Below are positions 38,083 to 47,249 of a stretch of DNA of 64,000 bases, piece after piece. Each line of letters begins with the position of its first letter. Positions within the stretch are counted from its first letter, which is position 1. A model generated the notes under the pieces. That model was not told where the DNA came from. It was given only the letters and a program-made list of their open reading frames with translations, and made no database searches. The translations under genes were made by a program, and so were the position numbers. The DNA comes from Nocardiopsis suaedae (GTDB lineage: Bacteria > Actinomycetota > Actinomycetes > Streptosporangiales > Streptosporangiaceae), in the NCBI RefSeq assembly GCF_027706745.1, contig NZ_JAQFWP010000010.1:1-64000 (forward strand). Reading direction: 5' to 3'.

Positions 38083-40713
38083 GTGAAGGCCATCCGCAGA
38101 TTCACCGTCCGTACCGTCCTGCCCGAGCCGCTGGCCCCGCTGGGGCGGCTCGCCGCCAACCTGCGCTGGGCCTGGCACGCCCCGACCCGGGAGGTCTTCC
38201 GCGCCGTCGACCCGGACCTGTGGCGCGCGGCCGGGGGCGACCCGGTGCGCCTGCTCGGCGACGCCGGGGCCGACCGGCTGGCCGCGCTGGCCGGCGACGC
38301 CCCGTTCACCGCGCGCGTCGCCGAGGCCGCCGCCGACCTGGACGCCTACCGGGCCGAGCCGCGCTGGTACCAGCGCGCGGCCGAGGAGGCCGCGGCGGCC
38401 GGGCGGGAGGCGCCTCCGGCCGCGGTGGCCTACTTCTCCGCCGAGTACGGGCTCACCTCCGCGCTGCCGCAGTACTCCGGCGGCCTGGGCATCCTGGCCG
38501 GGGACCACCTCAAGAGCGCCAGCGACCTGGGCCTGCCGATGGTCGGGGTGGGGCTGCTCTACCGGCACGGCTACTTCGCCCAGACGCTCTCGCCCGAGGG
38601 GTGGCAGCTGGAGTCCTACCCCGAGGTCGACCCGGAGGGCCTGCCGGTGTCCCGGCTGGCCGGGGCGGAGGGCGCCCCGGCCGAGGTGGCGGTGGACATG
38701 CCCGACGGCGAGCGGCTCGCCGCCCGCATCTGGGTGTGCCGGGTGGGGCGGGTGCCGCTGCTGCTGCTGGACGCCATGCACGAGGGCAACTCCCCGCAGA
38801 TGCGGGCGGTCACCGACCGGCTCTACGGGGGCGGGGGCGAGCACCGGCTGCGCCAGGAGATCCTGCTCGGCGTGGGCGGGGTGCGCGCGGTGCGGCTCTA
38901 CTGCGAGCGCACGGGCCACCCGGTGCCCGAGGTGTTCCACATGAACGAGGGCCACGCCGGGTTCCTGGGGCTGGAGCGGGTCCGCGAGTACATGGAGTAC
39001 GGCCTGGGCTTCGACGAGGCGGTGGAGGCCGCGCGCGCGGGCACGGTGTTCACCACCCACACCCCCGTCCCGGCCGGGATCGACCGGTTCGCGCGCGAGT
39101 CGGTCCGCCGCCACCTGGCCGGTCCTTCCCCGGCGGTGCCGGGGCTGCCGGCCGACCGGCTGCTCGCGCTGGGCGCCGAGGACCACGACGGGGGCGACCC
39201 GGGCGTTTTCAACATGGCGGTCATGGGGCTGCGCATGGCCCAGCGCGCCAACGGGGTCAGCCGCCTGCACGGGGCGGTGAGCCGGTCGATGTTCCAGGGG
39301 CTGTGGCCCGGGTTCGACGCCGACGAGCTGCCCATCGCCGCGGTCACCAACGGGGTGCACGCCCGCACCTGGGTCGCCGAGGAGGCCCAGGAGCTCGCCG
39401 CGCGCCTGGTGCCCGACTCCGGGGAGTTCACCGGCCCCGAGGGGTGGCGCAAGGTCACCGGCGCCGACGAGGCCGAGCTGTGGCACATGCGCGGGGTGCT
39501 GCGCACCCGGCTGGTCGAGGAGGCCCGGGAGCGGCTGCGCGCCTCGTGGCGGGCGCGCGGGGCGGGCGCCCCCGAGCTGGGCTGGGTGGACGAGGCGCTC
39601 GACCCCGAGGTGCTCACCATCGGCTTCGCCCGCCGGGTGCCCTCCTACAAGCGGCTCACCCTGATGCTGCGCGACGCCGAGCGGCTGCGGCGGCTGCTGC
39701 TCCACCCGGACCGGCCGGTGCAGATCGTCATCGCGGGCAAGGCGCACCCGGCCGACGAGGGCGGCAAGCGGCTCATCCAGGAGATCGTGCGCTTCGGCGA
39801 CGACCCGCGGGTGCGGCACCGCCTGGTGTTCCTGCCCGACTACGACATGGCGCTGGCCACCGCCCTGGTGCAGGGGTGCGACGTGTGGCTGAACAACCCG
39901 CTGCGCCCGCTGGAGGCCAGCGGCACCTCGGGGATGAAGTCGGCGCTGAACGGCGGGCTCAACCTGTCGGTGCGCGACGGCTGGTGGGACGAGTGGTTCG
40001 ACGGGTCGAACGGATGGGCCATCCCCACCGCCGACGGCGTCGAGGACCCCGAGCGCCGCGACGACCTGGAGGCCCACGCCCTTTACGACCTGGTGGAGAA
40101 CCGGGTGGCGCCGCTGTTCTACGACCGCGACGCCGCCGGGCTGCCCAAGCGCTGGCTGGAGATGGTCAAGCACACCCTGGTGTCGCTGGGGCCCAAGGTC
40201 CTGGCCACCCGGATGGTGCGCGAGTACACCGAGCGGCTCTACCAGGGCGCGGCCGACTCCTCGCGCCACCTGCTGGCCGACGGCGCGGCCGGGGCGCGGG
40301 AGCTGGCCGGGTGGAAGCGGCGGGTGCGCGCGGGCTGGTCCGGCGTGCGCATCCAGCACGTGGACGTGGCGGGCGGGCAGGAGGCGCCGCAGGTGGGCGG
40401 AGAGCTGGCGGTGCACGCCACGGTGGTGCTGGGCGGTCTGGAGCCGCGGGACGTGCGGGTGGAGGCGCTGATCGGCCGGGTGGACGAGGGGGACCGCCTG
40501 GAGGAGCCGCTGGCGGTGGAGCTGAAGCCGGACGGCGGCGAGGGGGCGCTGCTGCGCTACACCGGCACGGCGCCGCTGTCGCGGGCCGGGGCCTGCGGGT
40601 ACACGGTGCGGGTGCTGCCGCACCACCCGCGTCTGACCTGCCCGGTGGAGATGGGCCTGGTGGCGGTGCCCGATCCGCCGCAGGCGATGGACGACGGCAT
40701 CGTGCTGCGGTGA
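38083..40713 (+). CDS. glgP: Alpha-glucan (glycogen/maltodextrin) phosphorylase
   Basis: The 876-residue GT35 enzyme releases glucose 1-phosphate from alpha-glucan. It has the DUF3417-type N-terminus (PLAPLGRLAANLRWAWH), VAYFSAEYGLTSALPQYSGG, MNEGHAGFLGLERVRE, TTHTPVPAGIDRF, GFARRVPSYKRL and the PLP region EASGTSGMKSALNGGLNLSV in which the lysine binds pyridoxal phosphate. This is the long actinobacterial type. The GTG at 38083 follows TAGCGT by 8 nt without a ribosome site, so the message is probably leaderless. It balances the synthetic glgE operon opposite to it. Confidence 0.94.
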   Translation: MKAIRRFTVRTVLPEPLAPLGRLAANLRWAWHAPTREVFRAVDPDLWRAAGGDPVRLLGDAGADRLAALAGDAPFTARVAEAAADLDAYRAEPRWYQRAAEEAAAAGREAPPAAVAYFSAEYGLTSALPQYSGGLGILAGDHLKSASDLGLPMVGVGLLYRHGYFAQTLSPEGWQLESYPEVDPEGLPVSRLAGAEGAPAEVAVDMPDGERLAARIWVCRVGRVPLLLLDAMHEGNSPQMRAVTDRLYGGGGEHRLRQEILLGVGGVRAVRLYCERTGHPVPEVFHMNEGHAGFLGLERVREYMEYGLGFDEAVEAARAGTVFTTHTPVPAGIDRFARESVRRHLAGPSPAVPGLPADRLLALGAEDHDGGDPGVFNMAVMGLRMAQRANGVSRLHGAVSRSMFQGLWPGFDADELPIAAVTNGVHARTWVAEEAQELAARLVPDSGEFTGPEGWRKVTGADEAELWHMRGVLRTRLVEEARERLRASWRARGAGAPELGWVDEALDPEVLTIGFARRVPSYKRLTLMLRDAERLRRLLLHPDRPVQIVIAGKAHPADEGGKRLIQEIVRFGDDPRVRHRLVFLPDYDMALATALVQGCDVWLNNPLRPLEASGTSGMKSALNGGLNLSVRDGWWDEWFDGSNGWAIPTADGVEDPERRDDLEAHALYDLVENRVAPLFYDRDAAGLPKRWLEMVKHTLVSLGPKVLATRMVREYTERLYQGAADSSRHLLADGAAGARELAGWKRRVRAGWSGVRIQHVDVAGGQEAPQVGGELAVHATVVLGGLEPRDVRVEALIGRVDEGDRLEEPLAVELKPDGGEGALLRYTGTAPLSRAGACGYTVRVLPHHPRLTCPVEMGLVAVPDPPQAMDDGIVLR

Positions 40714-40765
40714 AGCGTGGGCCGGGTCGTTGTCGGAGTGATATGTCCCTTTCGCGGCCATCGGT

Positions 40766-40771
40766 CATAAT
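40766..40771 (+). promoter_or_regulatory. Probable -10 element before the TPP riboswitch
   Basis: CATAAT at 40766-40771 lies 10-15 bp before the first conserved riboswitch base, so transcription would start close to 40778 and include the whole aptamer. No clear -35 was found. Confidence 0.5.
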
Positions 40772-40779
40772 GGACGGGC

Positions 40780-40872
40780 AACGACAGGGGAGCGCTCCGG
40801 CGCTGAGAGTGCGGTCCGGCCGCAGACCCTTAGACACCTGATCCGGATCATGCCGGCGAAGGAAGTCGTAGG
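40780..40872 (+). ncRNA. TPP riboswitch (THI element)
   Basis: The conserved blocks appear in order: AGGGGAGC (40786-40793), GCTGAGAG (40802-40809), AGACCCTTAGA (40824 on), then ACCTGATCCGGATCATGCC (40836 on) and GGCGAAGGAAG. This is the thi-box aptamer that binds thiamine pyrophosphate. It is followed 70 bp later by the TTG of ykoE. The short distance and lack of a T-run terminator suggest control of translation, as usual in actinobacteria. Ligand binding would lower expression of the transporter. Confidence 0.95.
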
Positions 40873-40941
40873 ACCCGCCCGCGCGACGGGCGCTCTTGGC
40901 TCACGCCCCCTCGTGTCGCAACCGATGCGAAGGGACATCCA

Positions 40942-41529
40942 TTGAAGACCGCGAATCCGCAGGCGGGCTCGGTCCGCTGGCGCACCGTGGACATCGTCGT
41001 CGCCGCCGTGCTCGGCGTCGCCGTCGGCGTCGTGTTCTGGATCTGGGGCATGCTCTGGTCGGCGACCGGGCCCGTGTTCCTGTTCTTCCCGCCGGCCCAG
41101 GCCGTGATCTACGGGATGTGGCTGGTGCCGGGCGTGCTGGGCATGCTGGTGATCCGCAGGCCCGGCGCGGGCGTGCTGACCTCGCTGGCCGCCGCGGCCG
41201 TCTCGGCCCTGCTGGGCACCTCCTGGGGGCTGATGGTGCTCGTCGCCGGGCTGCTCCAGGGGCTGCTGCCCGAGCTGGTGTTCGCCGCCACCCGGTACCG
41301 CCGCTGGGGCATGGGCGTGTCGGTGGCCGCGGGCGCGGTGGCCGGGCTGGCGCCGGTGGCCATGGACCTGACCCTGTACTACCCGACCTGGCCGCCGCAC
41401 TTCATGCTGGCCTACGGGGTGATCGTGGTGGTCAGCGCCGCCGCCATCGGCGGCGCGGGGAGCCGGGCGCTCACCACCGCGCTGGCCCGCGCCGGGGCGC
41501 TGTCGCCGTTCCCGTCGGCCCGCGGATGA
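40942..41529 (+). CDS. ykoE: Thiamine-precursor ECF transporter, S component YkoE
   Basis: The 195-residue membrane protein has about five or six hydrophobic segments with WRTVDIVVAAVLGVAVGVVFW at the start (TVDIVVAAVLGVAVG core) and a central GMWLVPGVLGMLVIRRPGAG, typical of YkoE S components that bind hydroxymethylpyrimidine or thiamine. The start is TTG 40942 with AAGGGA 8 nt before it. A TPP riboswitch precedes it, and ykoD starts in its stop codon (ATGA). The riboswitch gives independent support for a thiamine-related substrate. Confidence 0.93.
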   Translation: MKTANPQAGSVRWRTVDIVVAAVLGVAVGVVFWIWGMLWSATGPVFLFFPPAQAVIYGMWLVPGVLGMLVIRRPGAGVLTSLAAAAVSALLGTSWGLMVLVAGLLQGLLPELVFAATRYRRWGMGVSVAAGAVAGLAPVAMDLTLYYPTWPPHFMLAYGVIVVVSAAAIGGAGSRALTTALARAGALSPFPSARG

Positions 41530-43049
41530 GCGCGGACGCCCTTGAGGGTGCCCGCGTGGAGCTGTCCGGGTGGGGCTGGCGCTACGCCGGGCGCGACGCC
41601 TGGTCGCTGCGCGGGGTGGACCTGTCCGTCGCGCCGGGGGAGCGGGTGCTGCTGCTCGGCCCCTCGGGGGCGGGCAAGTCCACCCTGCTGCACGCCCTGG
41701 CCGGGCTGACCGGGCCGGACGCCGCGGTCACCGGCGAGTCCGAGGGGGAGCTGCTGCTGGACGGCGCCCCCGCCCGGCGCGGGCGCGGCGGCGCGGCCCT
41801 GGTGGGCCAGGACCCGCAGGCCCAGCTGGTGATGGCGCGCGCCGGGGACGACGCGGCCTTCGGGCCGGAGAACCTGGGCGTTCCGCCCGAGGAGATCGGC
41901 CCGCGGGTGCGCGCCGCCCTGGAGGACGTGGGCTTCCCCTACGGCACCGACCGGTCCACCGCCGCGCTGTCCGGCGGCGAGCAGCAGCGCCTGGCGATCG
42001 CCGGGGCGCTGGCCATGCGGCCGCGGCTGCTGCTGCTCGACGAGCCCACCGCCAACCTCGACCCGGCCGGGGCCGCGCTGGTCCGCGGGGTCGTGGCCGA
42101 CCTGGCCGCGCGCAGCGGCGCCACCCTGGTGCTGGTGGAGCACCGGGTGGCCGAGGCGGTCGGCCTGGTCGACCGGGTCGTGGTGCTGGAGCCGGGCGGC
42201 GGCGTGGCCGCCGACGGCCCGCCCGAGCGGGTGTTCGCCGACCGCGGCGCCGACCTCGCGGCGCGCGGGGTGTGGGTGCCGGGGCGCGAGCCCGGGGCCC
42301 CGCGCGGCCACGGCCGCCCGGGGGAGGCGCTGATCGAGGCGCGGTCCGTTCGCGCGCTGGAGCCCCGCGGCCCCGGCGCGCCCTCGCGCGGCCGCCGCGC
42401 CGTGCTGGACGGGGTGGAGGCCGACGTGCCCGCCGCCGCGGTCACGGCGCTGACGGGGCCCAACGGCGCGGGCAAGTCGACCCTGCTGGGGCTGCTGGGC
42501 GGGCTGGCCCGCCCGGACGGCGGCCGGGTGCGCCCCGCCGGTCCGCTGGCCGGGGCCGACCGGCGCGACCTGGTGCGCTGGCCCGCCCGGCGGCTCGCCG
42601 GTCGGGTGGGGACCGTCTTCCAGCACGCCGAGGACCAGTTCGTCACCGGGTCGGTCCGCGATGAGCTGGAGTTCGCGCCGCTGCGCGCCGGGCTGGGCGC
42701 GCGCCGGGCGCGGGCCTGGGCCGCCGAGCTGATGGGGCGGCTGCGGCTGGAGGGCCTGGCCGGTGCCCACCCCTTCACCCTGTCCGGCGGGGAGAAGCGC
42801 CGCCTGTCGGTGGCCACCGCGCTGAGCGCGGGGCCCGAGCACGCCCCCGACGTGCTGCTGCTGGACGAGCCGACCTTCGGGCAGGACGCGGTGACCTGGG
42901 CGGAGCTGGCGCAGCTGCTGCACGGGCTGCGCACCGAGGGCCGGGCCGTGGTCGCGGCCACCCACGACGAGCGGCTGCTCGGCGGGTTCGCCGACGCCGA
43001 GCTGCGCCTGGCGGCGGGGGAGCGCGGGCAGGGGGAGGAGCCGTGCTGA
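41526..43049 (+). CDS. ykoD: ECF transporter ATPase, two fused ABC domains (YkoD)
   Basis: The 507-residue protein has two ATP-binding cassettes. Domain 1: Walker A GPSGAGKST, signature LSGGEQQRLA, Walker B LLLLDEPTANLDP. Domain 2 (from about residue 270): Walker A GPNGAGKST, signature LSGGEKRRLS, Walker B VLLLDEPTFGQD. One polypeptide thus supplies both ATPase sites of the ECF module. ATG 41526 overlaps the ykoE stop; it overlaps ykoC by 7 nt. Confidence 0.94.
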   Translation: MSADALEGARVELSGWGWRYAGRDAWSLRGVDLSVAPGERVLLLGPSGAGKSTLLHALAGLTGPDAAVTGESEGELLLDGAPARRGRGGAALVGQDPQAQLVMARAGDDAAFGPENLGVPPEEIGPRVRAALEDVGFPYGTDRSTAALSGGEQQRLAIAGALAMRPRLLLLDEPTANLDPAGAALVRGVVADLAARSGATLVLVEHRVAEAVGLVDRVVVLEPGGGVAADGPPERVFADRGADLAARGVWVPGREPGAPRGHGRPGEALIEARSVRALEPRGPGAPSRGRRAVLDGVEADVPAAAVTALTGPNGAGKSTLLGLLGGLARPDGGRVRPAGPLAGADRRDLVRWPARRLAGRVGTVFQHAEDQFVTGSVRDELEFAPLRAGLGARRARAWAAELMGRLRLEGLAGAHPFTLSGGEKRRLSVATALSAGPEHAPDVLLLDEPTFGQDAVTWAELAQLLHGLRTEGRAVVAATHDERLLGGFADAELRLAAGERGQGEEPC

Positions 43050-43753
43050 AGCGCCGCAACCCGGCGGCCAAGCTGGTGGCGGCCCTGCTGGTCGCCGCCG
43101 CGCTGGCGCCGGTGGTGGACCCCGTCACCCCCGGGGTGGTGCTGGCGGCCGTCGTCCTGCTGCTGCCGTTCGCCGGGATCCCGGCGCGGGCCGCGCTGGT
43201 GCTGTTCCCGCCGCTGCTGCTGGCGGCGGGGTCGGTGGCGGTGGTCAACCTGCTCTACGGGGACGCCGGTCCGATGGCCGCGCTGGGGCTGGGGGTGCGG
43301 CTGGCGGCCATCGCCCTGCCGTGCGTGCTGGCGGTGCTCACCAGCGACCCCACCGAGACCGCCGACGCGCTGGTGCAGCGGCTCCGGGTGCCCGAGCGGC
43401 CGGCCCTGGGGGTGCTGGCGGCGCTGCGCCTGGTGCCGCTGCTGGCGGAGCAGTGGCGCACCCTCACCCTGGCCCGCCGTGCGCGCGGCCTGGAGGCGGG
43501 CGGGCGGCCCGCCGCCGCGGTGCGCCTGTTCGCGGGGAAGGTGTTCGCGCTGCTGGTGCGGGCGGTGCGGACGGGGACGCGGCTCGCGGCGGCGATGGAC
43601 GCGCGCGGGTTCGGTACCGGGCCGCGCACGCACGCCCGGCGCAGCGTGTGGACGGGGGCCGACACGGCGCTGCTGGCGGCCACGGCCGCCGTGCTGGCCG
43701 CCGCCTACGGCCTCTCCCTGTGGCTGGGGGCCTGGCGCCCGCTGTTCGCGTGA
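43043..43753 (+). CDS. ykoC: ECF transporter transmembrane T component YkoC
   Basis: The 236-residue protein has several hydrophobic segments and the EcfT coupling motif ARRARGLEAGGR, followed by a second MDARGFG-type motif (AAMDARGFGTGPRTHARR). These Ala-Arg-Gly motifs contact the two ATPase domains. The GTG at 43043 is preceded by GGAGGAG. It completes the ykoEDC thiamine-precursor importer governed by the riboswitch at 40780. Confidence 0.92.
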   Translation: MLKRRNPAAKLVAALLVAAALAPVVDPVTPGVVLAAVVLLLPFAGIPARAALVLFPPLLLAAGSVAVVNLLYGDAGPMAALGLGVRLAAIALPCVLAVLTSDPTETADALVQRLRVPERPALGVLAALRLVPLLAEQWRTLTLARRARGLEAGGRPAAAVRLFAGKVFALLVRAVRTGTRLAAAMDARGFGTGPRTHARRSVWTGADTALLAATAAVLAAAYGLSLWLGAWRPLFA

Positions 43754-43814
43754 GCGCGTGGTAGACACCTGGGTGACAGGCAGCGGGCAACAGCGGGTAC
43801 AGGAGGCGACCGAC

Positions 43815-44603
43815 GTGCCGGAGTTCGTGCGTGTGGAGAAGGACCCGACCCACCCGGCGGTGGCGGTGGTGCGGCTGGACCGCCCCAAGATGAACGCGCT
43901 CAACGCGCAGGTGCAGCGGGAGATCGGGGCGGCCGCCGAGGAGGTCGCCGCCGACGCCTCGGTGGCGGCCGTGGTCCTCTACGGCGGTGAGCGGGTCTTC
44001 GCCGCCGGGGCCGACGTCAAGGAGATGGCCGACATGTCGTTCGCCGACATGAGCGCCCACTCGCGCACCCTCCAGGACTGCTTCACGGCCGTGGCGCGGG
44101 TGCCCAAGCCGGTGGTCGCCGCGATCACCGGCTACGCCCTCGGCGGCGGGTGCGAGCTGGCGCTGTGCGCCGACTTCCGGATCGCGGCCGAGGACGCCAA
44201 GCTGGGCCAGCCCGAGATCCAGCTGGGCATCATCCCGGGCGCGGGGGGCACCCAGCGCCTGCCGCGCCTGATCGGACCGGCCCGGGCCAAGGACCTCGTC
44301 TTCACCGGGCGCCACGTGGGCGCCGCCGAGGCCGAGCGCATCGGACTGGTCGACGCGGTGGTCCCGGCCGGCCGGGTGTACGCCGAGGCGGTGGAGCGGG
44401 CGGCCCGGTACGCGGGCGGCCCCGCGGTGGCGCTGCGCGCGGCCAAGGAGGCGATCGACCGGGGCCTGGAGACCGACCTGGACACCGGCCTGGAGATCGA
44501 GCGCGGGTGGTTCTCCGGCCTGTTCGGCACCGAGGACCAGAAGGCCGGGATGCGCAGCTTCGTCGAGCAGGGCCCCGGCAAGGCCGAGTTCACCGGGCGC
44601 TGA
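43815..44603 (+). CDS. Enoyl-CoA hydratase/isomerase family protein
   Basis: The 262-residue crotonase has the oxyanion-hole region GERVFAAGADVKEM, the ALGGGCELALCADFRIA segment with one catalytic Glu, and GQPEIQLGIIPGAGGTQRL with the second Glu. Both catalytic glutamates are present, so hydratase activity is expected (EchA8-like). The GTG at 43815 has AGGAGG 8 nt upstream. It starts 61 bp after ykoC and is not part of that operon by function. Nearby etfBA suggest a fatty-acid oxidation role, but they are 3 kb away. Confidence 0.9.
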   Translation: MPEFVRVEKDPTHPAVAVVRLDRPKMNALNAQVQREIGAAAEEVAADASVAAVVLYGGERVFAAGADVKEMADMSFADMSAHSRTLQDCFTAVARVPKPVVAAITGYALGGGCELALCADFRIAAEDAKLGQPEIQLGIIPGAGGTQRLPRLIGPARAKDLVFTGRHVGAAEAERIGLVDAVVPAGRVYAEAVERAARYAGGPAVALRAAKEAIDRGLETDLDTGLEIERGWFSGLFGTEDQKAGMRSFVEQGPGKAEFTGR

Positions 44604-44631
44604 GGGGTCCCGTCGAGGAAGGAGTGAGCCG

Positions 44632-45336
44632 ATGCAGGTGTGGGGATTCGACGCCGTGCCCGCCCGCGAGCGGCCCGACCTGCTCGCCCCGCCCGTCGCC
44701 GCCGCCCTGGAGGGCGGGAAGGGGGCCGGGGGCGAGGAGGAGCCGCTGGTGGCGCCCATCGACCCGGACCTGGCCGACACGGCCGCCTGCTGCGGGCGCT
44801 ACGGCGTGCCGCCGGAGGACTCGGCCAACTGCGTGATCGTGGCGGGCAAGCGGGCGGGCGAGGTGCGCATGGCGGCCTGCGTCGTGCTCGCCACCACCCG
44901 GGCCGACGTCAACGGGGCGGTGCGCCGCCTGCTGGGGGCGCGCAAGGCCTCCTTCGCCCGCCAGGAGGAGGCGGTGGAGGCGACCGGGATGGCCTTCGGC
45001 GGCATCACCCCGGTGGGGCTGCCGCCGGATTGGCCGGTCCTGGTCGACGCGGCCGCGGCGGAGCGCCCCCGGGCGGTCATCGGCGCCGGGGTGCGGTCGG
45101 CCAAGCTCATCGTGCCCGGCGCCGCCCTCGCGCGGCTTCCGGGGGCCCAGATCGTCGACGGACTGGGGGTCGCGGCCGGGGGGGTGAGGAACCGGGCGCC
45201 CCGGATTTCCGTCATACTCGTGGGGTCGCCCGAACTTCCGGGGCCCCGGCCGACGGCCGCGGAGGGCCCCCGGCCGACGGCTAAGCTGGTGTGGTGGTAT
45301 GCGGGGTTTGAGGGGATGAGCAGGCAATGGCTATGA
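44632..45336 (+). CDS. YbaK/EbsC-type aminoacyl-tRNA deacylase
   Basis: The 234-residue protein has the YbaK-like fold: ANCVIVAGKRAGEVRMAACVVLATTRADVN (core CVIVAGKRAG), the conserved lysine region RRLLGARKASFAR, EEAVEATGMAFGGITPVGLP, and GAGVRSAKLIVPGAAL. Such proteins hydrolyse mischarged tRNA such as Cys- or Ala-tRNAPro. The usual domain ends at about residue 190. The frame continues for some 40 residues containing two GPRPTA repeats and ends 10 nt inside the kinase gene, so the tail may be read-through of the upstream region of that gene. AAGGAG stands before the ATG. Confidence 0.82.
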   Translation: MQVWGFDAVPARERPDLLAPPVAAALEGGKGAGGEEEPLVAPIDPDLADTAACCGRYGVPPEDSANCVIVAGKRAGEVRMAACVVLATTRADVNGAVRRLLGARKASFARQEEAVEATGMAFGGITPVGLPPDWPVLVDAAAAERPRAVIGAGVRSAKLIVPGAALARLPGAQIVDGLGVAAGGVRNRAPRISVILVGSPELPGPRPTAAEGPRPTAKLVWWYAGFEGMSRQWL

Positions 45337-47249
45337 CGGCAGGTTTCCCCGAGGGCGAGGAGCTGCCGGAACGCGTCGGCCCTTACACCATCCGGCGGCG
45401 CATCGGCCAGGGCGGCATGGGCGTCGTGTACCAGGGGCACGACCCCCGGCAGGACCGCTTCGTGGCGATCAAGGTGCTGCGTTCGGAGGTGGCCGGGGAC
45501 GCGATCGCCCGCGCCCGGCTGGCCCGCGAGGTGGAGACCATGCGGCGGGTGCGCAGCCGCAACGTCGCCGAGGTCATCGACGCCGACACCGACGCCGAGC
45601 TGCCCTGGGTGGTCACCGAGTACATCCCGGGCCCGACCCTGGACGCCACCGTGGAGAACCACGGCCCGCTGCGCGGGCGCGCGCTGACCCGCTTCGTGGG
45701 CGGCATGGCGCGCGCCATCGACGACATCCACGCCGCCGAGGTCATCCACCGCGACCTCAAGCCGGGCAACGTCATCATCTCCAACGGCGAGCCCATCGTC
45801 ATCGACTTCGGCATCGCCCACGCGGTGGACGGCGCCAAGCTGACCCAGACCGGCACCTTCGTGGGCACCCCCAGCTACCTGTCGCCGGAGGTCATCGAGG
45901 GCACCGCGCTCGGCCCGGCGACCGACGTGCACGCCTGGGGCGCCACCGTCGCCTTCGCCTCCACCGGCACGGCGCCCTACGGCGCCGGGTCGTTCGAGGT
46001 CATCTTCTTCCGCATCCTCAACGGGGAGATCAGCCTGGACGGGATGCCCGACCAGCTGCGCCCGCTGGTGACCGCGGCGGTCTCCCGGGACATGGAGGCC
46101 CGCCCCACCGCGGCCCAGCTGGTGGCCGAGACCGGGCGGCTCAACCTGGACCTGCCGCTCAGCGACGACATGGCGGCCTACGCGGCGTCGGGGACGACCG
46201 GCAGCCACACGGTGCACGCGCCCATGCAGGAGCGCCCGCCGCAGCAGCAGGAGCAGGCCCTGTACGCCGAGCCGGAGGCGCCTGAGGAGCCCGAGGCGCC
46301 GCGGACGCAGGCGTTCGATCCGTCCTCGGCGCAGCAGGCGCCGCAGCAGGCGCAGCACACGCAGGTGGCCCCCTCCGAGCCCGAACCGCAGGTGCGCACC
46401 TACTACGCCGACGACGACGAGGACGACGGCGCCGCGCAGGGTCCGCACACCCAGTACTTCAACTCCACGCTGCGCCCCGAGGACTTCCGCGACATCCTGA
46501 CCCCGGTCGGCCAGGAGCAGGGGCGCGGCGGCGCCCCCGACCAGACGGCGATGTTCGGCGGCGACGGCGTCGAGGAGGGCTACACCACCTCCCGCGAGTA
46601 CGGCGGCGAGGGGGGCGGCCGCCGCAGCCGCACCGACCGGTGGTCGGACTACTTCGGCGGATACGGCGGCGACGAGTACGACGACGAGCGCTGGCACCTG
46701 CCCAAGCTCTACCTGCTCCCGGTGGCGGCGCTGATCGCCGGGCTGGCGCTGGTGGTGCCCACCATCGGCCTGGTGCTGGGGATGCTGGCGGTGAGCGTCC
46801 TGGGCGCGCTGGACAAGGTCAAGTCCGACCACGCCCGGCGGCTGCAGACCCGCGGGCCGCGCAGCTCCGACACCATGGTGGTGGCGCTGAGCATGCCGGT
46901 GGCGCTGATCCGCTCGCTGGGGGTGAACCTGCTGTTCGGGATGGGGTACCTGCTCGTCGGCGTCGTCCTGGGCATCATCATCGGGCTGGTCACCGATACC
47001 AACACCGCCAACAACGTGGGCTCCTACGCGGTGTTCTTCATGGTGCTGGGCAGCATGGTGGGCCCCAACGGCAAGGGCGCCCGGCGCCAGGCGATGGAGC
47101 TGGTGGACAAGGCGGGCTTCCGCAACGTCTACGTCTACTGGGGCGTGATCGTGTTCACCGTGCTCTTCGCGCTGCTGGTGCTCTCCTTCGGGTTCACCTC
47201 GGCCCCGGTGTGGACGGGGTGGTCGCCCTCCCAGCCGTTCGGCGGCTGA
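45327..47249 (+). CDS. Ser/Thr protein kinase with membrane C-terminal domain
   Basis: The 640-residue protein has a Hanks-type kinase domain (about 17-270): IGQGGMGVVYQG, K49 in VAIKVL, H141-R-D143-LKPGN, D160-F-G and GTPSYLSPE. A long Gln/Pro/Glu/Asp-rich linker (275-450) follows. Then there are about four hydrophobic segments in the last 180 residues, with a polar loop containing KSDHARRLQTRG. Most actinobacterial PknB-like kinases have one membrane pass and an external sensor, so this multi-pass end is unusual. The ATG overlaps the previous gene by 10 nt. Its substrate is unknown. Confidence 0.9.
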   Translation: MAMTAGFPEGEELPERVGPYTIRRRIGQGGMGVVYQGHDPRQDRFVAIKVLRSEVAGDAIARARLAREVETMRRVRSRNVAEVIDADTDAELPWVVTEYIPGPTLDATVENHGPLRGRALTRFVGGMARAIDDIHAAEVIHRDLKPGNVIISNGEPIVIDFGIAHAVDGAKLTQTGTFVGTPSYLSPEVIEGTALGPATDVHAWGATVAFASTGTAPYGAGSFEVIFFRILNGEISLDGMPDQLRPLVTAAVSRDMEARPTAAQLVAETGRLNLDLPLSDDMAAYAASGTTGSHTVHAPMQERPPQQQEQALYAEPEAPEEPEAPRTQAFDPSSAQQAPQQAQHTQVAPSEPEPQVRTYYADDDEDDGAAQGPHTQYFNSTLRPEDFRDILTPVGQEQGRGGAPDQTAMFGGDGVEEGYTTSREYGGEGGGRRSRTDRWSDYFGGYGGDEYDDERWHLPKLYLLPVAALIAGLALVVPTIGLVLGMLAVSVLGALDKVKSDHARRLQTRGPRSSDTMVVALSMPVALIRSLGVNLLFGMGYLLVGVVLGIIIGLVTDTNTANNVGSYAVFFMVLGSMVGPNGKGARRQAMELVDKAGFRNVYVYWGVIVFTVLFALLVLSFGFTSAPVWTGWSPSQPFGG

